A stretch of DNA of 64,000 nt from Moorena producens 3L. Its GTDB lineage: Bacteria; Cyanobacteriota; Cyanobacteriia; Cyanobacteriales; Coleofasciculaceae. Positions 28,313 to 36,703 of the stretch are shown piece by piece. The notes beneath the pieces are model-generated. The model searched no databases, was not told the DNA's origin, and saw only the letters and a program-made list of their open reading frames with translations. A program made the translations under genes and the position numbers. Position 1 is the first letter of the stretch, and every line of letters begins with the position of its first letter. Location: NCBI RefSeq assembly GCF_000211815.1, contig NZ_GL890823.1:154369-218368 (forward strand), read 5' to 3'.

Positions 28313-28768
28313 CTATAAATCATTATTATCAACAACACCAATATCCTCATTCCAAAGTTTAGAGTTATTCAGAATAAAGTCTTGCATTAATTGATAGCAA
28401 CTATCGTCGTTTAAAACCTCAACAATAACACCTCTAGAACGAAGTAATTCTTCTTCACCTAAGAACGTTTTGTTTTCCCCAATCACAACATGGGGGATCT
28501 TGTACAACAAAATCGCGCCAGTACACATACTGCATGGTGACAATGTAGTGTACAAAACGACATCTTGATAAAAAGAAGCAGGTTGAGAGCCAACATCTTC
28601 AAGAGCATCCATCTCGCCATGAAGGATTGCACTACCTTTTTGGACTCTCCGGTTGTGCCCACGCCCTACAATTTCACCACCCTTAACCACAACTGAACCG
28701 ATCGGTATTCCTCCCTCTTGGAAACCCATCTGAGCCTCTTTAAATGCTGCTAGCATAAACTGATTCAC
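28313..28768 (-). CDS. Cytosine-deaminase-like nucleoside deaminase
   Basis: A 151-residue zinc-dependent deaminase. The zinc and catalytic motifs are HGEMD (His and proton-shuttling Glu) and SPCSMC (two Cys ligands), with a GGIPIGSVVV N-terminal strand typical of the yeast Fcy1-type cytosine deaminase group rather than tRNA adenosine deaminase. Start is GTG, preceded at 5 bases by GAGGTGG, a good ribosome site. It likely deaminates a free base such as cytosine or a related pyrimidine/purine for salvage. Transcribed alone; the neighbours do not help. Confidence 0.8.
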   Translation of the reverse strand: MNQFMLAAFKEAQMGFQEGGIPIGSVVVKGGEIVGRGHNRRVQKGSAILHGEMDALEDVGSQPASFYQDVVLYTTLSPCSMCTGAILLYKIPHVVIGENKTFLGEEELLRSRGVIVEVLNDDSCYQLMQDFILNNSKLWNEDIGVVDNNDL

Positions 28769-28802
28769 AATTCCACCTCATCACTCTGAGCTACTGCATT
28801 TT

Positions 28803-28921
28803 GGCTATATATTACGACAAAAACTCCCCGATTTTTAAATCGATTGCTACCAAACATTTGAGATAGCGATGAAATAACAGCAAATCAATGAAATACTCTT
28901 TGTTGCTAATTTCTAAACGAG
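28803..28921 (-). pseudogene. Duplicated fragment of the DUF1016 nuclease gene
   Basis: About 115 bp almost identical to 29243-29357 within the neighbouring DUF1016 gene, from the CTATATATT junction through AAAAACTCCCCGATTTTTAA to TTGCTAATTTCTAA. It encodes only a piece of the C-terminal PDDEXK domain and has no start. Same orientation as the intact gene; it is followed by a dispersed repeat. Confidence 0.8.
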
Positions 28922-28925
28922 TAAG

Positions 28926-28986
28926 CTTATGCCCTACGCGCACGCTACGCGAACAGCTTATGTGCTACGCACACGCTACGCAAACC
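28926..28986. repeat. Tandem pair of CGCACACGCTACGC-type repeats
   Basis: Two units containing CGCGCACGCTACGCGAACAGC and CGCACACGCTACGCAAACCGC, about 30 bp apart, between the DUF1016 fragment and the intact gene. Confidence 0.6.
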
Positions 28987-29001
28987 GCTGTATGCTTACT
29001 A

Positions 29002-30021
29002 TCACTCCACCCCCTCCAATAACAAAGCCACTTGTTCAGGTGCAGGAAGTTGATTCTGCAATTGTTGTGGTAACGTTGAAACTATTCGATAAGTAGCAAC
29101 ACCAATCGGTTTGTTTGACTCCTTCAACGCATATTCCACAATGGTCTTATCTTTAGACTTGCACAGAATAATTCCTATGGCATAATTCTCCTCTTTTAGC
29201 CTAACTTTGTCATCTAACGCTGCTAAATAAAACTGCATCTTGCCTATATATTCCGGCAAAAACTCCCCGATTTTTAAATCGATTGCTACCAAACATTTGA
29301 GACTGCGATGAAATAACAGCAAATCAATAAAATACTCTTTGTTGCTAATTTCTAAGCGATACTGACTGCCAATGAAGGCAAACATCCCTCCCATTTCTCG
29401 TAAAAATGGTTCGACTTTAGCTATAATTGCTTGCTCTAACTGACGCTCACTGTACTGATCAGCTAGTTCCAAAAAATCAAAGGTGTACTCATCTTTAACG
29501 GCTAACTTAGCTTGCTTACGAATATCCTCGGAAACTGTCTGTTCAAAATTAGTTTGATTCAGCAACGTTTTCTCGTAGGTTTGATTCTCTATTTGGTGAA
29601 TCAAAACATTTTTTGTCCAGCCAAATTTCCGCGTCATCCGGATATAAAACTCTCGCTCTAAGTCATCTTTACACTTTTGCATAATAAGCAAATTATGACT
29701 CCAACCAATTTCTGCAACCAATGGTTGCAGTTTTTCATTTTGAGAGTAGGTGAGATATAAATTGCGCATATTCCAGATATTACGAACCGAAAAGCCACTG
29801 ATACCTGGAAACTCCGCTTGTAAGTCTTTTGCTAGTTGTTCCACCACTGACTTACCCCAGGTTTCTCCCTGTTGACGGCTAAAAATTAACCCTCCAATAT
29901 CCCAATAAAGACTAATTAATTCCTTGTTGACTGCTTTGAGGGATTGGTACTGAGCCTCGCGAATGCGCTGCTTGACTTCTACTAGTAGTTGCCGATACTT
30001 CCCTGAATCCAAGTCACTCAT
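29002..30021 (-). CDS. DUF1016 / YhcG-type PDDEXK nuclease
   Basis: A 339-residue protein with the DUF1016 N-terminal domain (ISLYWDIGGLIFSRQ, WGKSVVEQLAKDL, FPGISGFSVRNIWNMR) and a C-terminal YhcG PDDEXK nuclease domain in which YFIDLLLFHRSLKCLVAIDLKIG carries the Asp and D/E-x-K catalytic residues. It is full length for the family. Proteins of this group are frequent in accessory DNA near defence genes and restriction systems, but their physiological role is not firmly known. Here no methylase or restriction gene is adjacent. ATG start. A fragment duplicate lies just downstream. Confidence 0.88.
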   Translation of the reverse strand: MSDLDSGKYRQLLVEVKQRIREAQYQSLKAVNKELISLYWDIGGLIFSRQQGETWGKSVVEQLAKDLQAEFPGISGFSVRNIWNMRNLYLTYSQNEKLQPLVAEIGWSHNLLIMQKCKDDLEREFYIRMTRKFGWTKNVLIHQIENQTYEKTLLNQTNFEQTVSEDIRKQAKLAVKDEYTFDFLELADQYSERQLEQAIIAKVEPFLREMGGMFAFIGSQYRLEISNKEYFIDLLLFHRSLKCLVAIDLKIGEFLPEYIGKMQFYLAALDDKVRLKEENYAIGIILCKSKDKTIVEYALKESNKPIGVATYRIVSTLPQQLQNQLPAPEQVALLLEGVE

Positions 30022-30069
30022 CTGGTTTCCGTTTCAACAACATTTGTCCAAAAGGTGATCATAACAAAC

Positions 30070-30175
30070 CTAAAGCAGTCAGCGGTCAGGGGTCAGCGGT
30101 CAGCCATTGGCCTTGGCCTTTAGGCCACGCTACACGAATGGCTGATAGCTGATAGCTGACCACTGACTACTTACT
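30070..30175. repeat. Dispersed CAGCxGTCAGC / GATAGCTGATAGCTG repeat
   Basis: Contains AGCAGTCAGCGGTCAGGGGTC, the hairpin TTGGCCTTGGCCTTTAGGCC and TGATAGCTGATAGCTGACCA. Related copies are at 48434-48492, 49319-49390 and 49525-49543. Confidence 0.7.
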
Positions 30176-30182
30176 TCCACCC

Positions 30183-31340
30183 TCAAATCCTCTGTCGAGA
30201 ATCCTCAATATTCTGCTTTAGCTCCTCTAACTTGCTTTGTGCCTCTGGATCTTCCAAATTAAAAAGCTTTTGGTAAATTCCCTCAGCAGCCTCTAGCCAT
30301 TCAACTGCTTCAGCAAACTCTTCTAGGTTGTGGGCAATCTCACCAAGCTGTTCTTGAATTTCCGCCTGCAATGGCAAATTATTAGCCTTTGTGGCCAGTG
30401 CCAGGGCTGTGCGGTAACGCTGCTGAGCCTCTCGCTTTAGTCCAATGCGCTTATACATGTCAGCTTGAAGCTGATAAATGGCAGGATTTTCTGTACCAGC
30501 TTTGATTCTTGTTTCTAAAACCTCAATGGCATCCTGATTGAGACAAGTGTTGAGGTAATTTTGATCTTGGCAAGTGCTGTGATAAAGATGAGCTTGCCCC
30601 TGAGCTTTGGCATCTGCATCCAGATTTTGTGTGTCAATCAGAGCTAGGTTCTTCTTTAGCTCCTGCTCCAGCTCATCCGTCAGTAGGGTAATGGTGGGAG
30701 CTGGCTCTTGATTGGGATTTTCCGGTGAAGACACACCGGTACTAGCAGTCACCACTATAAAATAATCCCGATCCCGTCGGAGTTGGGAGCTATCAGGGTA
30801 ATCAACTATGGGTTCAGATACCCGTTTTTCCCACACTGGTGTTGCCAGATACTTAATAGTAACATCATAGTGGGTGGCTTTTTTCACGGCATGCCAGCGC
30901 AGGGTCAGGGGTTGATTAGGACGTAGTGCTGTATTCCTAGGACTGATCAGGTAGGGAAGTTCCTCATTCTCGATGTCACGTCCAGGTGCTAGGGGATCGT
31001 CCGCTCGGAACAATATTCCTGAATCTGATAATATTCCTGAATCTGAGCAACCTTTAGACACCTTAAAAGCTTTTCCTACAGGAACCTGCCAATTACTGAG
31101 ATGATTGCAAAACACTGTAGCAGAGGACTGAGGGTTTCTGACCCAGATCCGGTCTGTGAGCTTGAGGATATCTCCTTGGTGAGCTCGATCATAACCAAAC
31201 CACAGGGGACGTTTCACTTGAACATTCCCTGTCAGAGCTGCAATGTAGTAGAGACCTTCAGCCGGAGTAGTCGCTGGAGCTGCGATCGCGATTAGAACCG
31301 TGGAAAGTAGGGAGATGGAGAATAGACGTTTCCAAATCAT
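30183..31340 (-). CDS. Secreted FecR-like/TPR protein
   Basis: A 385-residue protein with an N-terminal signal peptide (LFSISLLSTVLIAIAAPATTPAEG). Residues about 30-100 resemble a FecR-type domain (LYYIAALTGNVQVKRPLW, GDILKLTDRIWVRNPQSSATVF), followed by a fibronectin-like segment (PRNTALRPNQPLTLRWHAVKKATHYDVTIK) and C-terminal TPR helices (about 270-380). Such periplasmic proteins probably act in protein-protein scaffolding; no enzyme motif is seen. Its ATG overlaps the stop of the upstream TPR gene (ATGA at 31337-31340), so the two form a co-translated pair. A short in-frame duplication, SDSGILSDSGIL, is visible near residue 100. Confidence 0.8.
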   Translation of the reverse strand: MIWKRLFSISLLSTVLIAIAAPATTPAEGLYYIAALTGNVQVKRPLWFGYDRAHQGDILKLTDRIWVRNPQSSATVFCNHLSNWQVPVGKAFKVSKGCSDSGILSDSGILFRADDPLAPGRDIENEELPYLISPRNTALRPNQPLTLRWHAVKKATHYDVTIKYLATPVWEKRVSEPIVDYPDSSQLRRDRDYFIVVTASTGVSSPENPNQEPAPTITLLTDELEQELKKNLALIDTQNLDADAKAQGQAHLYHSTCQDQNYLNTCLNQDAIEVLETRIKAGTENPAIYQLQADMYKRIGLKREAQQRYRTALALATKANNLPLQAEIQEQLGEIAHNLEEFAEAVEWLEAAEGIYQKLFNLEDPEAQSKLEELKQNIEDSRQRI

Positions 31341-32614
31341 GGCCTTTGTTTCTGTTGTTGAGCTTTCTCAATACGTTGATTAGCTAGATGTAACCAGGTG
31401 TCTTCTTCTGGAATCCAAGGATTTCCTATTCCTAAATCATTAGTTAGAGCCAGCCATTGGTTTGGTTTTAAAATCAGAGGATTTCCGATGATTAAATCGC
31501 GACAATTTTCCCATTCCTGGAGAGCTTCAGGTTTTTCCTGGCGTTCAAGTACCTGAGCTAAAATACAAGAGGCAGAGGCACGATTGGGCAGATAGTTTGC
31601 CACATCTGGATTCTTAGCAATGTTGATACCTTTTTTCAGGGCAATTTTAGCTTCATCATCCCGATTTTGTTTGAATCTTACCCACCCGAGATTTTTATAG
31701 AAATTGTATTTATCCTCTGGATAAACTGATTGCTCTGTGGTCAGTTTTAGACCTTCAACTACAAGGCTGACTGCTTTAGGATAGTCCCCCTCTCGAATAT
31801 AGAGTCTGGCCAAGTTGTTGTATGCCCTAGGCATCTTGGCACTTACCGCCAACTGGTACTCTTGCTTTGATTTCTTGAGCTGTAACCAGTCTTCATAAAC
31901 TATGGCCAGGTTATAATGGGCGTTAGCATTATCAGGATCAAGGGCAATCGCTCTGTGGTAGTCGGCTTCGGCACTACTAAGCTCACCGGCTCGATAGTGC
32001 CCTAAGCCACGTTGATCGTAAATAGCTGAAATCTTGGGTAGGCTATACCAAAACCCTAGGAATACCAACAGTAGAGCGAGAGTGGAGCAACACTTAGTTT
32101 CAGCATGAAGAAACTTAGGCACCTTCAAACCAGTTAGCAATTCGTCAAAACCTTTTTTCAATGCTTCTGAGAAATCGTTATCTTTTTGCTCTTCTTCGGT
32201 AAAGTCACTTTTGGCTTTTAGCAGAGTGATCAGAGTTGATACAATGATGGCGAAAGTGCCAACCACATCGGGACCACCAGTTAAGAAGCGACTGGCAATA
32301 TTGACCAGCAGAGCCAGACTGACACTCCAACCTCCAAAGGTCAGACCCTTAAACACCCAGTCGTAACGATCTAGCCGATGAGGAGGACGCTGTTGATCCA
32401 AATACCACCACCAGCCCTTAGGCTTTGCTGGTAGACTGTGGCGATAGGTAGAAAGTTCCAGAGCTTGGTCAATCCGTTGTTTGTGTTGTTGGAGTTGGGC
32501 ATCTAGCTCATGGATGCACTCTAGAAGCTCTGCAGGTATGAAGGGTTCCTCAGTGAGGGCATTGTTGAGTGCATCTCTGGCACAGAGAATCTCTAGAGCT
32601 TGTTGATCACTCAA
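31337..32614 (-). CDS. Membrane-anchored TPR protein, probably 5'-truncated
   Basis: At least 425 residues. Two hydrophobic segments (about residues 95-145, and 175-195 with LALLLVFLGFWYSL) precede TPR units from about 205 (GHYRAGELSSAEADYHRAIALDPDNANAHYNLA). The only listed start is TTG without a ribosome site. The same frame stays open upstream through GQYRAALQSLATDSPL into an IS605-type end at 32674-32697, so the original N-terminus was probably lost to a transposition event. It is translationally coupled to the FecR-like gene downstream. No catalytic motif is seen; the cytoplasmic part before the first membrane segment is helical. Confidence 0.72.
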   Translation of the reverse strand: MSDQQALEILCARDALNNALTEEPFIPAELLECIHELDAQLQQHKQRIDQALELSTYRHSLPAKPKGWWWYLDQQRPPHRLDRYDWVFKGLTFGGWSVSLALLVNIASRFLTGGPDVVGTFAIIVSTLITLLKAKSDFTEEEQKDNDFSEALKKGFDELLTGLKVPKFLHAETKCCSTLALLLVFLGFWYSLPKISAIYDQRGLGHYRAGELSSAEADYHRAIALDPDNANAHYNLAIVYEDWLQLKKSKQEYQLAVSAKMPRAYNNLARLYIREGDYPKAVSLVVEGLKLTTEQSVYPEDKYNFYKNLGWVRFKQNRDDEAKIALKKGINIAKNPDVANYLPNRASASCILAQVLERQEKPEALQEWENCRDLIIGNPLILKPNQWLALTNDLGIGNPWIPEEDTWLHLANQRIEKAQQQKQRP

Positions 32615-32673
32615 GGGAGAATCTGTGGCTAGGGACTGGAGGGCAGCTCGATATTGACCAAAAAAATGGGTCT

Positions 32674-32697
32674 CAAGCCCTGTCCTTCTAGGAGACG
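32674..32697. mobile_element. Solo IS200/IS605 right-end-like sequence
   Basis: CAAGCCCTGTCCTTCTAGGA resembles the tnpB-element end at 34312-34332 (core CTTCTAGGACGG). No tnpB lies next to it, so it seems a leftover end. Confidence 0.5.
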
Positions 32698-32746
32698 AAA
32701 CCTTAGAATAAAGGAGCCTTTATGGTTGTTCAGCTATACGTAAAAG

Positions 32747-32793
32747 AGGTGGGATCCGTGGCGAATTTAATTCTTAATACGGAAAGCGCACCT
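32747..32793. repeat. Dispersed palindrome family P, copy 1
   Basis: Runs from AGGTGGGATCCGTGGCGAAT to GGAAAGCGCACCT, about 47 bp. Other copies: 43446-43491, 44031-44076, 46827-46873, 47107-47129 (short) and 56755-56802. Confidence 0.8.
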
Positions 32794-32844
32794 TTGGTTA
32801 AAACTTGGCGAATTTTGGCTCCTTTATTCTTACGGTAACTTGAG

Positions 32845-32893
32845 GCCGTAGGCCACGCTTGGCCGTAGGCCACGCCAAAGGCGAACGCGAACA
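32845..32893. repeat. GGCCGTAGGCCACGC repeat cluster
   Basis: Two copies of GGCCGTAGGCCACGC followed by CAAAGGCGAACGCGAAC, one of the dispersed hairpin families of this genome. Lies just upstream of the tnpA remnant. Confidence 0.65.
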
Positions 32894-32912
32894 AATCATT
32901 AAGTTCTCTAAT

Positions 32913-33020
32913 TTAAAAATTCATTTTCTTAGCCACTTCTTTGAACGAATTTTCAATGGCCGCGAGACTCTCAGTGGTCAATATTTTTTGGCGGTACTTA
33001 GTTACGCATACTAGGTGCAT
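32913..33020 (-). pseudogene. IS200/IS605 tnpA remnant
   Basis: A 35-codon frame beginning MHLVCVTKYRQKILTTESL, matching the start of Y1 transposases of the IS200/IS605 family (usual form HLVWVTKYR). It stops after VAKKMNF; the catalytic HUH and Tyr regions are missing. It diverges from tnpB, as in IS605. Confidence 0.7.
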
Positions 33021-33119
33021 TTGCAAGGAGCTTAATACTGTGCCAATATTCCGTAAACCCATTGTCAAATCTTGTAGATTACACTATAATCGGAGTACAG
33101 ACCAACTATAAAACGCCAA

Positions 33120-34325
33120 TTGAAAGCAAGATACCAATATCGTTTTTATCCAACTGACCAACAGAAACAGGACTTAGCTAGGCTGTTTGGCTGTGTCAGA
33201 GTCGTGTGGAACGATGCTCTGGCTATTTGCAAGAAATCTAAGAAGGTTCTAAAATCTGGAGACTTACAGAAACTGGTCATAACTCAGGCTAAAAAGACCG
33301 AAGAAAGAAAATGGTTGTCTGAAGTGTCAGTCGTTCCTTTGCAGCAGTCCGTAGCTGATTTGGGAGTTGCTTTTAAGAACTTATTTGAGTCGCACAATGG
33401 AAAACGAAAAGGACGAAAAGTTAGGTCTCCACGATTCAAAAAGCGTTCCAATAATCAATCAGCAAGATTAACTCGCAGAGGTTTCTCTATTCAAGGTGAT
33501 GGAGTTTACTTAGCCAAGATTGGGGTAGTCAAACCGATCTGGTCTAGGGAATTGCCATCTGATCCAAGCTCTGTGACCATTATCTTAGATTGTGCTAACA
33601 ATTATTTCTTGAGCTTTGTAGTAGATATTGAGCCTGTTCAAGTTGATGCCAAGAACCAAAGCATTGGGATTGATCTAGGTATCAAGACTTTCGCGGTAAT
33701 GAGTGATGGGGGTCATGTCAAGAGTCCTGACTATTCAAAACTAGATCGAAAATTACGCAAACAAACACGAAAGTTTGCTAGACAAGCCAAGGGGTCTAAC
33801 CGGAGGGAGCAAACTCGCATTAAGATCGCAAGACTAAATAATAAAATCGCCAACAAAAGGAAAGACTTCCTGCATAAGTTCTCAACTAGGATAGTCAGCG
33901 AGAACCAAGTAATTGTCCTAGAAGACCTTAACGTGTCAGGAATGGTCAAAAATCGCAAACTAGCGCGAGCTATTAGCCAGCAAGGTTGGTCAGAATTTAG
34001 GAGTCTAGCTCAAGCAAAATCAGATAAATATGGCAGGGATTTTCGGGTTATAAGCCGTTGGGAACCCACTAGTCAAATCTGCTCAGATTGTGGGTTCAAG
34101 TGGGGGAAACTCGATTTGTCCGTACGCTCAATACTCTGTGTTAATTGTGGAACCGAGCAGGACAGAGACATAAACGCTGCTAGAAACATAGAAAAAGTCG
34201 GCATGGGGCATCGGCATGACTCTAAATGGGCAAGGAGGGGCGATAAGACTGTTGAGACCGTAGGTCACGCGGGGCGCGTTCGGCAGCACACCCCGATGAT
34301 CTGTCAAGAATCACCGTTCTTCTAG
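33120..34325 (+). CDS. tnpB: IS200/IS605-family TnpB nuclease
   Basis: A 401-residue RNA-guided nuclease TnpB. RuvC acids are visible in GIDLGIK (Asp), VLEDLNVSG (Glu) and EQDRDINAARN (Asp). The zinc finger is CSDCG...CVNCG. The N-terminal helix-turn-helix and OB part starts MKARYQYRFYPTDQQKQDLARLFG. The start is TTG. Length and catalytic residues are intact, so it may be active. Its partner tnpA is only a remnant, so the element probably cannot move by itself. The 3' end of the gene runs into the element's right-end hairpin, where the omega RNA scaffold of such elements is encoded. Confidence 0.93.
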   Translation: MKARYQYRFYPTDQQKQDLARLFGCVRVVWNDALAICKKSKKVLKSGDLQKLVITQAKKTEERKWLSEVSVVPLQQSVADLGVAFKNLFESHNGKRKGRKVRSPRFKKRSNNQSARLTRRGFSIQGDGVYLAKIGVVKPIWSRELPSDPSSVTIILDCANNYFLSFVVDIEPVQVDAKNQSIGIDLGIKTFAVMSDGGHVKSPDYSKLDRKLRKQTRKFARQAKGSNRREQTRIKIARLNNKIANKRKDFLHKFSTRIVSENQVIVLEDLNVSGMVKNRKLARAISQQGWSEFRSLAQAKSDKYGRDFRVISRWEPTSQICSDCGFKWGKLDLSVRSILCVNCGTEQDRDINAARNIEKVGMGHRHDSKWARRGDKTVETVGHAGRVRQHTPMICQESPFF

Positions 34326-34811
34326 GACGGTGAGTATGTCAACATATCTGCCCTGGCTTTTGTAGAGTAATGCCAGATTATTGAGGCTGGTTGCTACATC
34401 GGGATGGTCTTGACCGAGCAGTTTTTTCTTCCGTGCTAAGGCTTGTTGATAGAGGGGTTCGGCTTTCGGATATTTCCCCTTGTAAAAGTAGAGGAATGCT
34501 AGATTATTGAGGCTTTCTGCCACATCACGGTGTTCTTCTCCCAAGATTTCCTGCCGAATCTCTAATGCTCTCTCAGCTAGGGGAATCGCTTCTGAGTACT
34601 TTCCTTGCTGAAAAAGCTCAATGGCTTGCTGATTGAGTTGAGAGGCTTCTGCTAGGGATAACTCTTCAGCCCTTTCACTCCCTGGTGAACTGGGTTGTTG
34701 AGCAATGATACTTTGCCCCCAGCTAGACCTAGGGAAAGCCACTCCCATTGCCATCACACCGACAACGGTGGCTAAAATTGCTGCTCCCTTAACAGATAGG
34801 TTTTGATTCAT
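34311..34811 (-). pseudogene. Secreted TPR protein gene cut by the IS605 element
   Basis: From ATG at 34811 (MNQNLSVKGAAILATVVGVM) the product has a signal peptide, then NQQAIELFQQGKYSEAIPLAERALEIR and two further kinesin-light-chain-type TPR units. Reading ends with SQGRYVDILTVLEER, whose last 11 residues are encoded by the insertion-sequence end. Relatives normally continue with more TPRs, often followed by a CHAT domain, so the 3' part has been lost. The start could be 34841, but the internal ATG gives a clean signal peptide. Confidence 0.78.
34312..34332 (+). mobile_element. Right-end hairpin of the tnpB element
   Basis: CACCGTTCTTCTAGGACGGTG forms a stem typical of IS605-type right ends and of the 3' end of the omega (guide) RNA scaffold. 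The bases after it should correspond to the guide and insertion site, here within a TPR gene. Confidence 0.65.
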
Positions 34812-34944
34812 TTCCTGAACACCGTTTGAGATACGCAACAAACCTCACGATAGGAAGTGGGGGTGATACAGTAGTGTGCCACTCACTATTATTCTTCCAC
34901 TGAAATTATAGCTATTGGGATTTATAGCAACCGAAGTATAGTTT

Positions 34945-35216
34945 AGTTAGCAAGTAGAGTGGGCAGTGCTTGAGACAGATCAGATCAGCTGGCCTTTAGG
35001 CGTAGGTAGGCACTACTCACCGACGATTAATCCCAATGGTGCCAGATGTGAGTATAAACATTTCCAGGATCACGAATTGTCTTAAAAAACTATAGTCAAT
35101 CAAGGTTTTATCCTAATAACTTACCCTTTAAATATTTATATAAAATTCCTTGTTCGTTACCGTAACGATAATTTTTACAAGCTCCTTGAGTTTGAATAAT
35201 TTATGTGATGGGAATA
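34945..35216. repeat. Duplicated segment, copy 1, block A
   Basis: Matches 39842-40114 in the same orientation at roughly 80 percent or more by eye, from AGTTAGCAAGTAG through GACGATTAATCCCAATGGTG to the 3' end of a brnA-like gene. The first part is a smaller inverted repeat (GTGGGCAGTGC near 34959). Confidence 0.8.
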
Positions 35217-35218
35217 GT

Positions 35219-35275
35219 TTAATTATCAGCAGACTCTAATAATTTAATCGCACTCTTGCGGAATTTAATAGTCAT
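35219..35275 (-). pseudogene. Truncated RelE/ParE-type toxin start
   Basis: An 18-codon frame MTIKFRKSAIKLLESADN that overlaps the stop of the antitoxin-like gene, as toxin genes do. It looks like the N-terminus of a RelE/ParE-type toxin and ends exactly where the duplicated segment with the brnA remnant begins. Confidence 0.5.
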
Positions 35276-35468
35276 TTTTAATCCCATCTGTTAGATCAGT
35301 TACTTCTTCAGTCTCATAGTCTTGAGGTAAGCCAAAGCTGGTGTCAAGCTCTTGTTGCTCTTGATCACTAACGTAAGGCATTAACATATGACAGAGTAAG
35401 AGTCTTTCTTCTCTCAAAACTTCTCGGATGCTTTCTTTAATCAGTGTTTTTAAGTCTTGAGTTTCCAT
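35265..35468 (-). CDS. Orphan antitoxin-like small protein
   Basis: A 67-residue acidic protein from ATG at 35468 (METQDLKTLIKESIREVLRE). The longer frame to 35585 is only translation of a heptamer repeat. The N-terminal helix of the form LIKESIREVLREE and the acidic tail are typical of small antitoxins paired with RelE/ParE-type toxins. The next frame downstream overlaps it and starts like such a toxin but is cut short after 18 codons, leaving the antitoxin alone. Confidence 0.6.
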   Translation of the reverse strand: METQDLKTLIKESIREVLREERLLLCHMLMPYVSDQEQQELDTSFGLPQDYETEEVTDLTDGIKNDY

Positions 35469-35506
35469 CGCTTTTGAATTAAAGGTTATTTTTTTAATTA
35501 TATACC

Positions 35507-35580
35507 AAAGGGAACAGGGAACAGGGAACAGGGAGCAGGGAGTAGGGAACAGGGAGTAGGGAACAGGGAACAAACATTCT
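35507..35580. repeat. Heptamer repeat run (GGGAACA/GGGAGCA)
   Basis: About ten imperfect units of CAGGGAA / CAGGGAG / TAGGGAA. Similar runs are at 28193-28209, 41545-41587 and 43132-43170. Read as protein they give SLFPVPC repeats. Confidence 0.85.
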
Positions 35581-35659
35581 ATCAATTGATTTAGGATTGC
35601 TATAGCATTTTTTATACTAGGAAGTCGGGAGTCGGGAGTTGGGAGTCGGGAGTAAAGTG

Positions 35660-36133
35660 AAAAAAAATAGCCGTAGAAATACTATCCACGACTATTTCAA
35701 TTTTTTATGTCACAAAATTAGCAAATATAACCTGCTCTGATTAGCCAAAGGTCACGCTACAAAACCAGACCAAAACCTTGGCCGGGGGAGAAAACCCCCC
35801 CAGAAATTTAAGGTGTTATGGCAACAACCAATACTTGGTGATTGTAGTGATTACTTCCCCTGGAACATCAGTCGGTTCCAGAGGGGTCCATTCCGCTATC
35901 TCTGCATAGCCTAATGCGTAAAGCATCTGCATGCTATAAATTACTGCTTCACGAGAACCTTTCAGAGTTTGATGAGCAGGTTGTTTCTTGAAGTTTTGCT
36001 TGAATTGTTGTGACATCATAAAAAACTTAATTTCGGTTTATATTGATTATTGTAATGATTATGATTTGAGTAGTCAAGGGTTTTAAAAAGTTTTTTTTGG
36101 GATTTTTATGGTTAATAAAAAATTAGCGATCGC
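35660..36133. repeat. Duplicated segment, copy 1, block B
   Basis: Matches 40661-41176 in the same orientation. Contains the hairpin AATAGCCGTAGAAATACTAT with CCACGACTATTT (35666-35697), a possible terminator of the minus-strand small gene, and the complete 67-residue gene. Copy 2 has an extra 53-bp repeat after AGAAATTTA. Confidence 0.8.
35816..36019 (-). CDS. Small conserved hypothetical protein, copy 1
   Basis: A 67-residue protein (MMSQQFKQNFKKQPAHQTLK...) that differs from the copy at 40857-41060 at one residue by eye (Lys/Ser at position 7). The near-perfect protein conservation, while flanking DNA has diverged more, argues that it is a real gene. Hydrophobic centre IYSMQMLYALGYAEIAEW and a VPGEVITTITKYWLLP end. 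No known domain is recognised. It is followed by a hairpin that may end its transcript. Confidence 0.68.
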   Translation of the reverse strand: MMSQQFKQNFKKQPAHQTLKGSREAVIYSMQMLYALGYAEIAEWTPLEPTDVPGEVITTITKYWLLP

Positions 36134-36703
36134 TGTTAGCGGAAGCTTCGCTTCATCGCGTAGCGTTAGCTTTGCGGCTCTTCCCTCTGTTCAAGGACAA
36201 CCAATTAAAATGTTGATTGGGGGAGGAATTGTCATTATAGTTGGTAATTTATCAGCTGCTTGGGGACTAGATGAAGAGCTTGCTCTACCACGAGAGATGA
36301 TCCGCACTGCTGTGGGAAATGGGTATTAATATCCTGCATTTTGCTTGGTGTCGGCGGCAACTAACTCTGCATAGTAGGAACATTGCTCTCCAACACCCTA
36401 GTTTGCCATCTTCTCCAACTAGGCCAAAAACTCTTCCAGAATCACCGATGTCTCCAACACAGAATAGGAAAAGAAAAAAACTTTTGATTTGTTAAATTTT
36501 TGATAATTTAGAATTGGGAATTTATAATTTATAATTTAGAATTGGGAATTTATAATTTAGAATTGGAATATGCCTGTCGTGTTGGTACAAAAACTCTTTT
36601 CTACTTTGGTCAGACAATTATCACTGGTGCTAAAAACTGGAGTTTGTGGACATCACCTCTGGCTCGGTGTAGATAATAGTCTATACAGACACAATAAAAA
36701 CCA
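36134..36703. other. Intergenic region with short repeats
   Basis: Begins with GGAAGCTTCGCTTCATCGCGTAGCGTTAGC, a dispersed HIP1-associated repeat. A plus-strand 73-residue frame at 36108-36329 runs through this repeat and is not matched in the second copy. At 36500-36565 are three units of AATTTAGAATTGGG / AATTTATAATTT type. No convincing gene. Confidence 0.5.

Noticed and set aside
35507..35580. Possible CRISPR array
   Set aside because: The units are 7 bp without spacers; no cas gene is in the window.
35469..35585. N-terminal extension SLFPVPCSLFPTPC of the small antitoxin-like gene
   Set aside because: It is only translation of heptamer repeats; an ATG follows at 35468.
36108..36329. Plus-strand 73-residue frame
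   Set aside because: It runs through a HIP1-type repeat, and the matching place in the second duplicated copy is not open in the same way.
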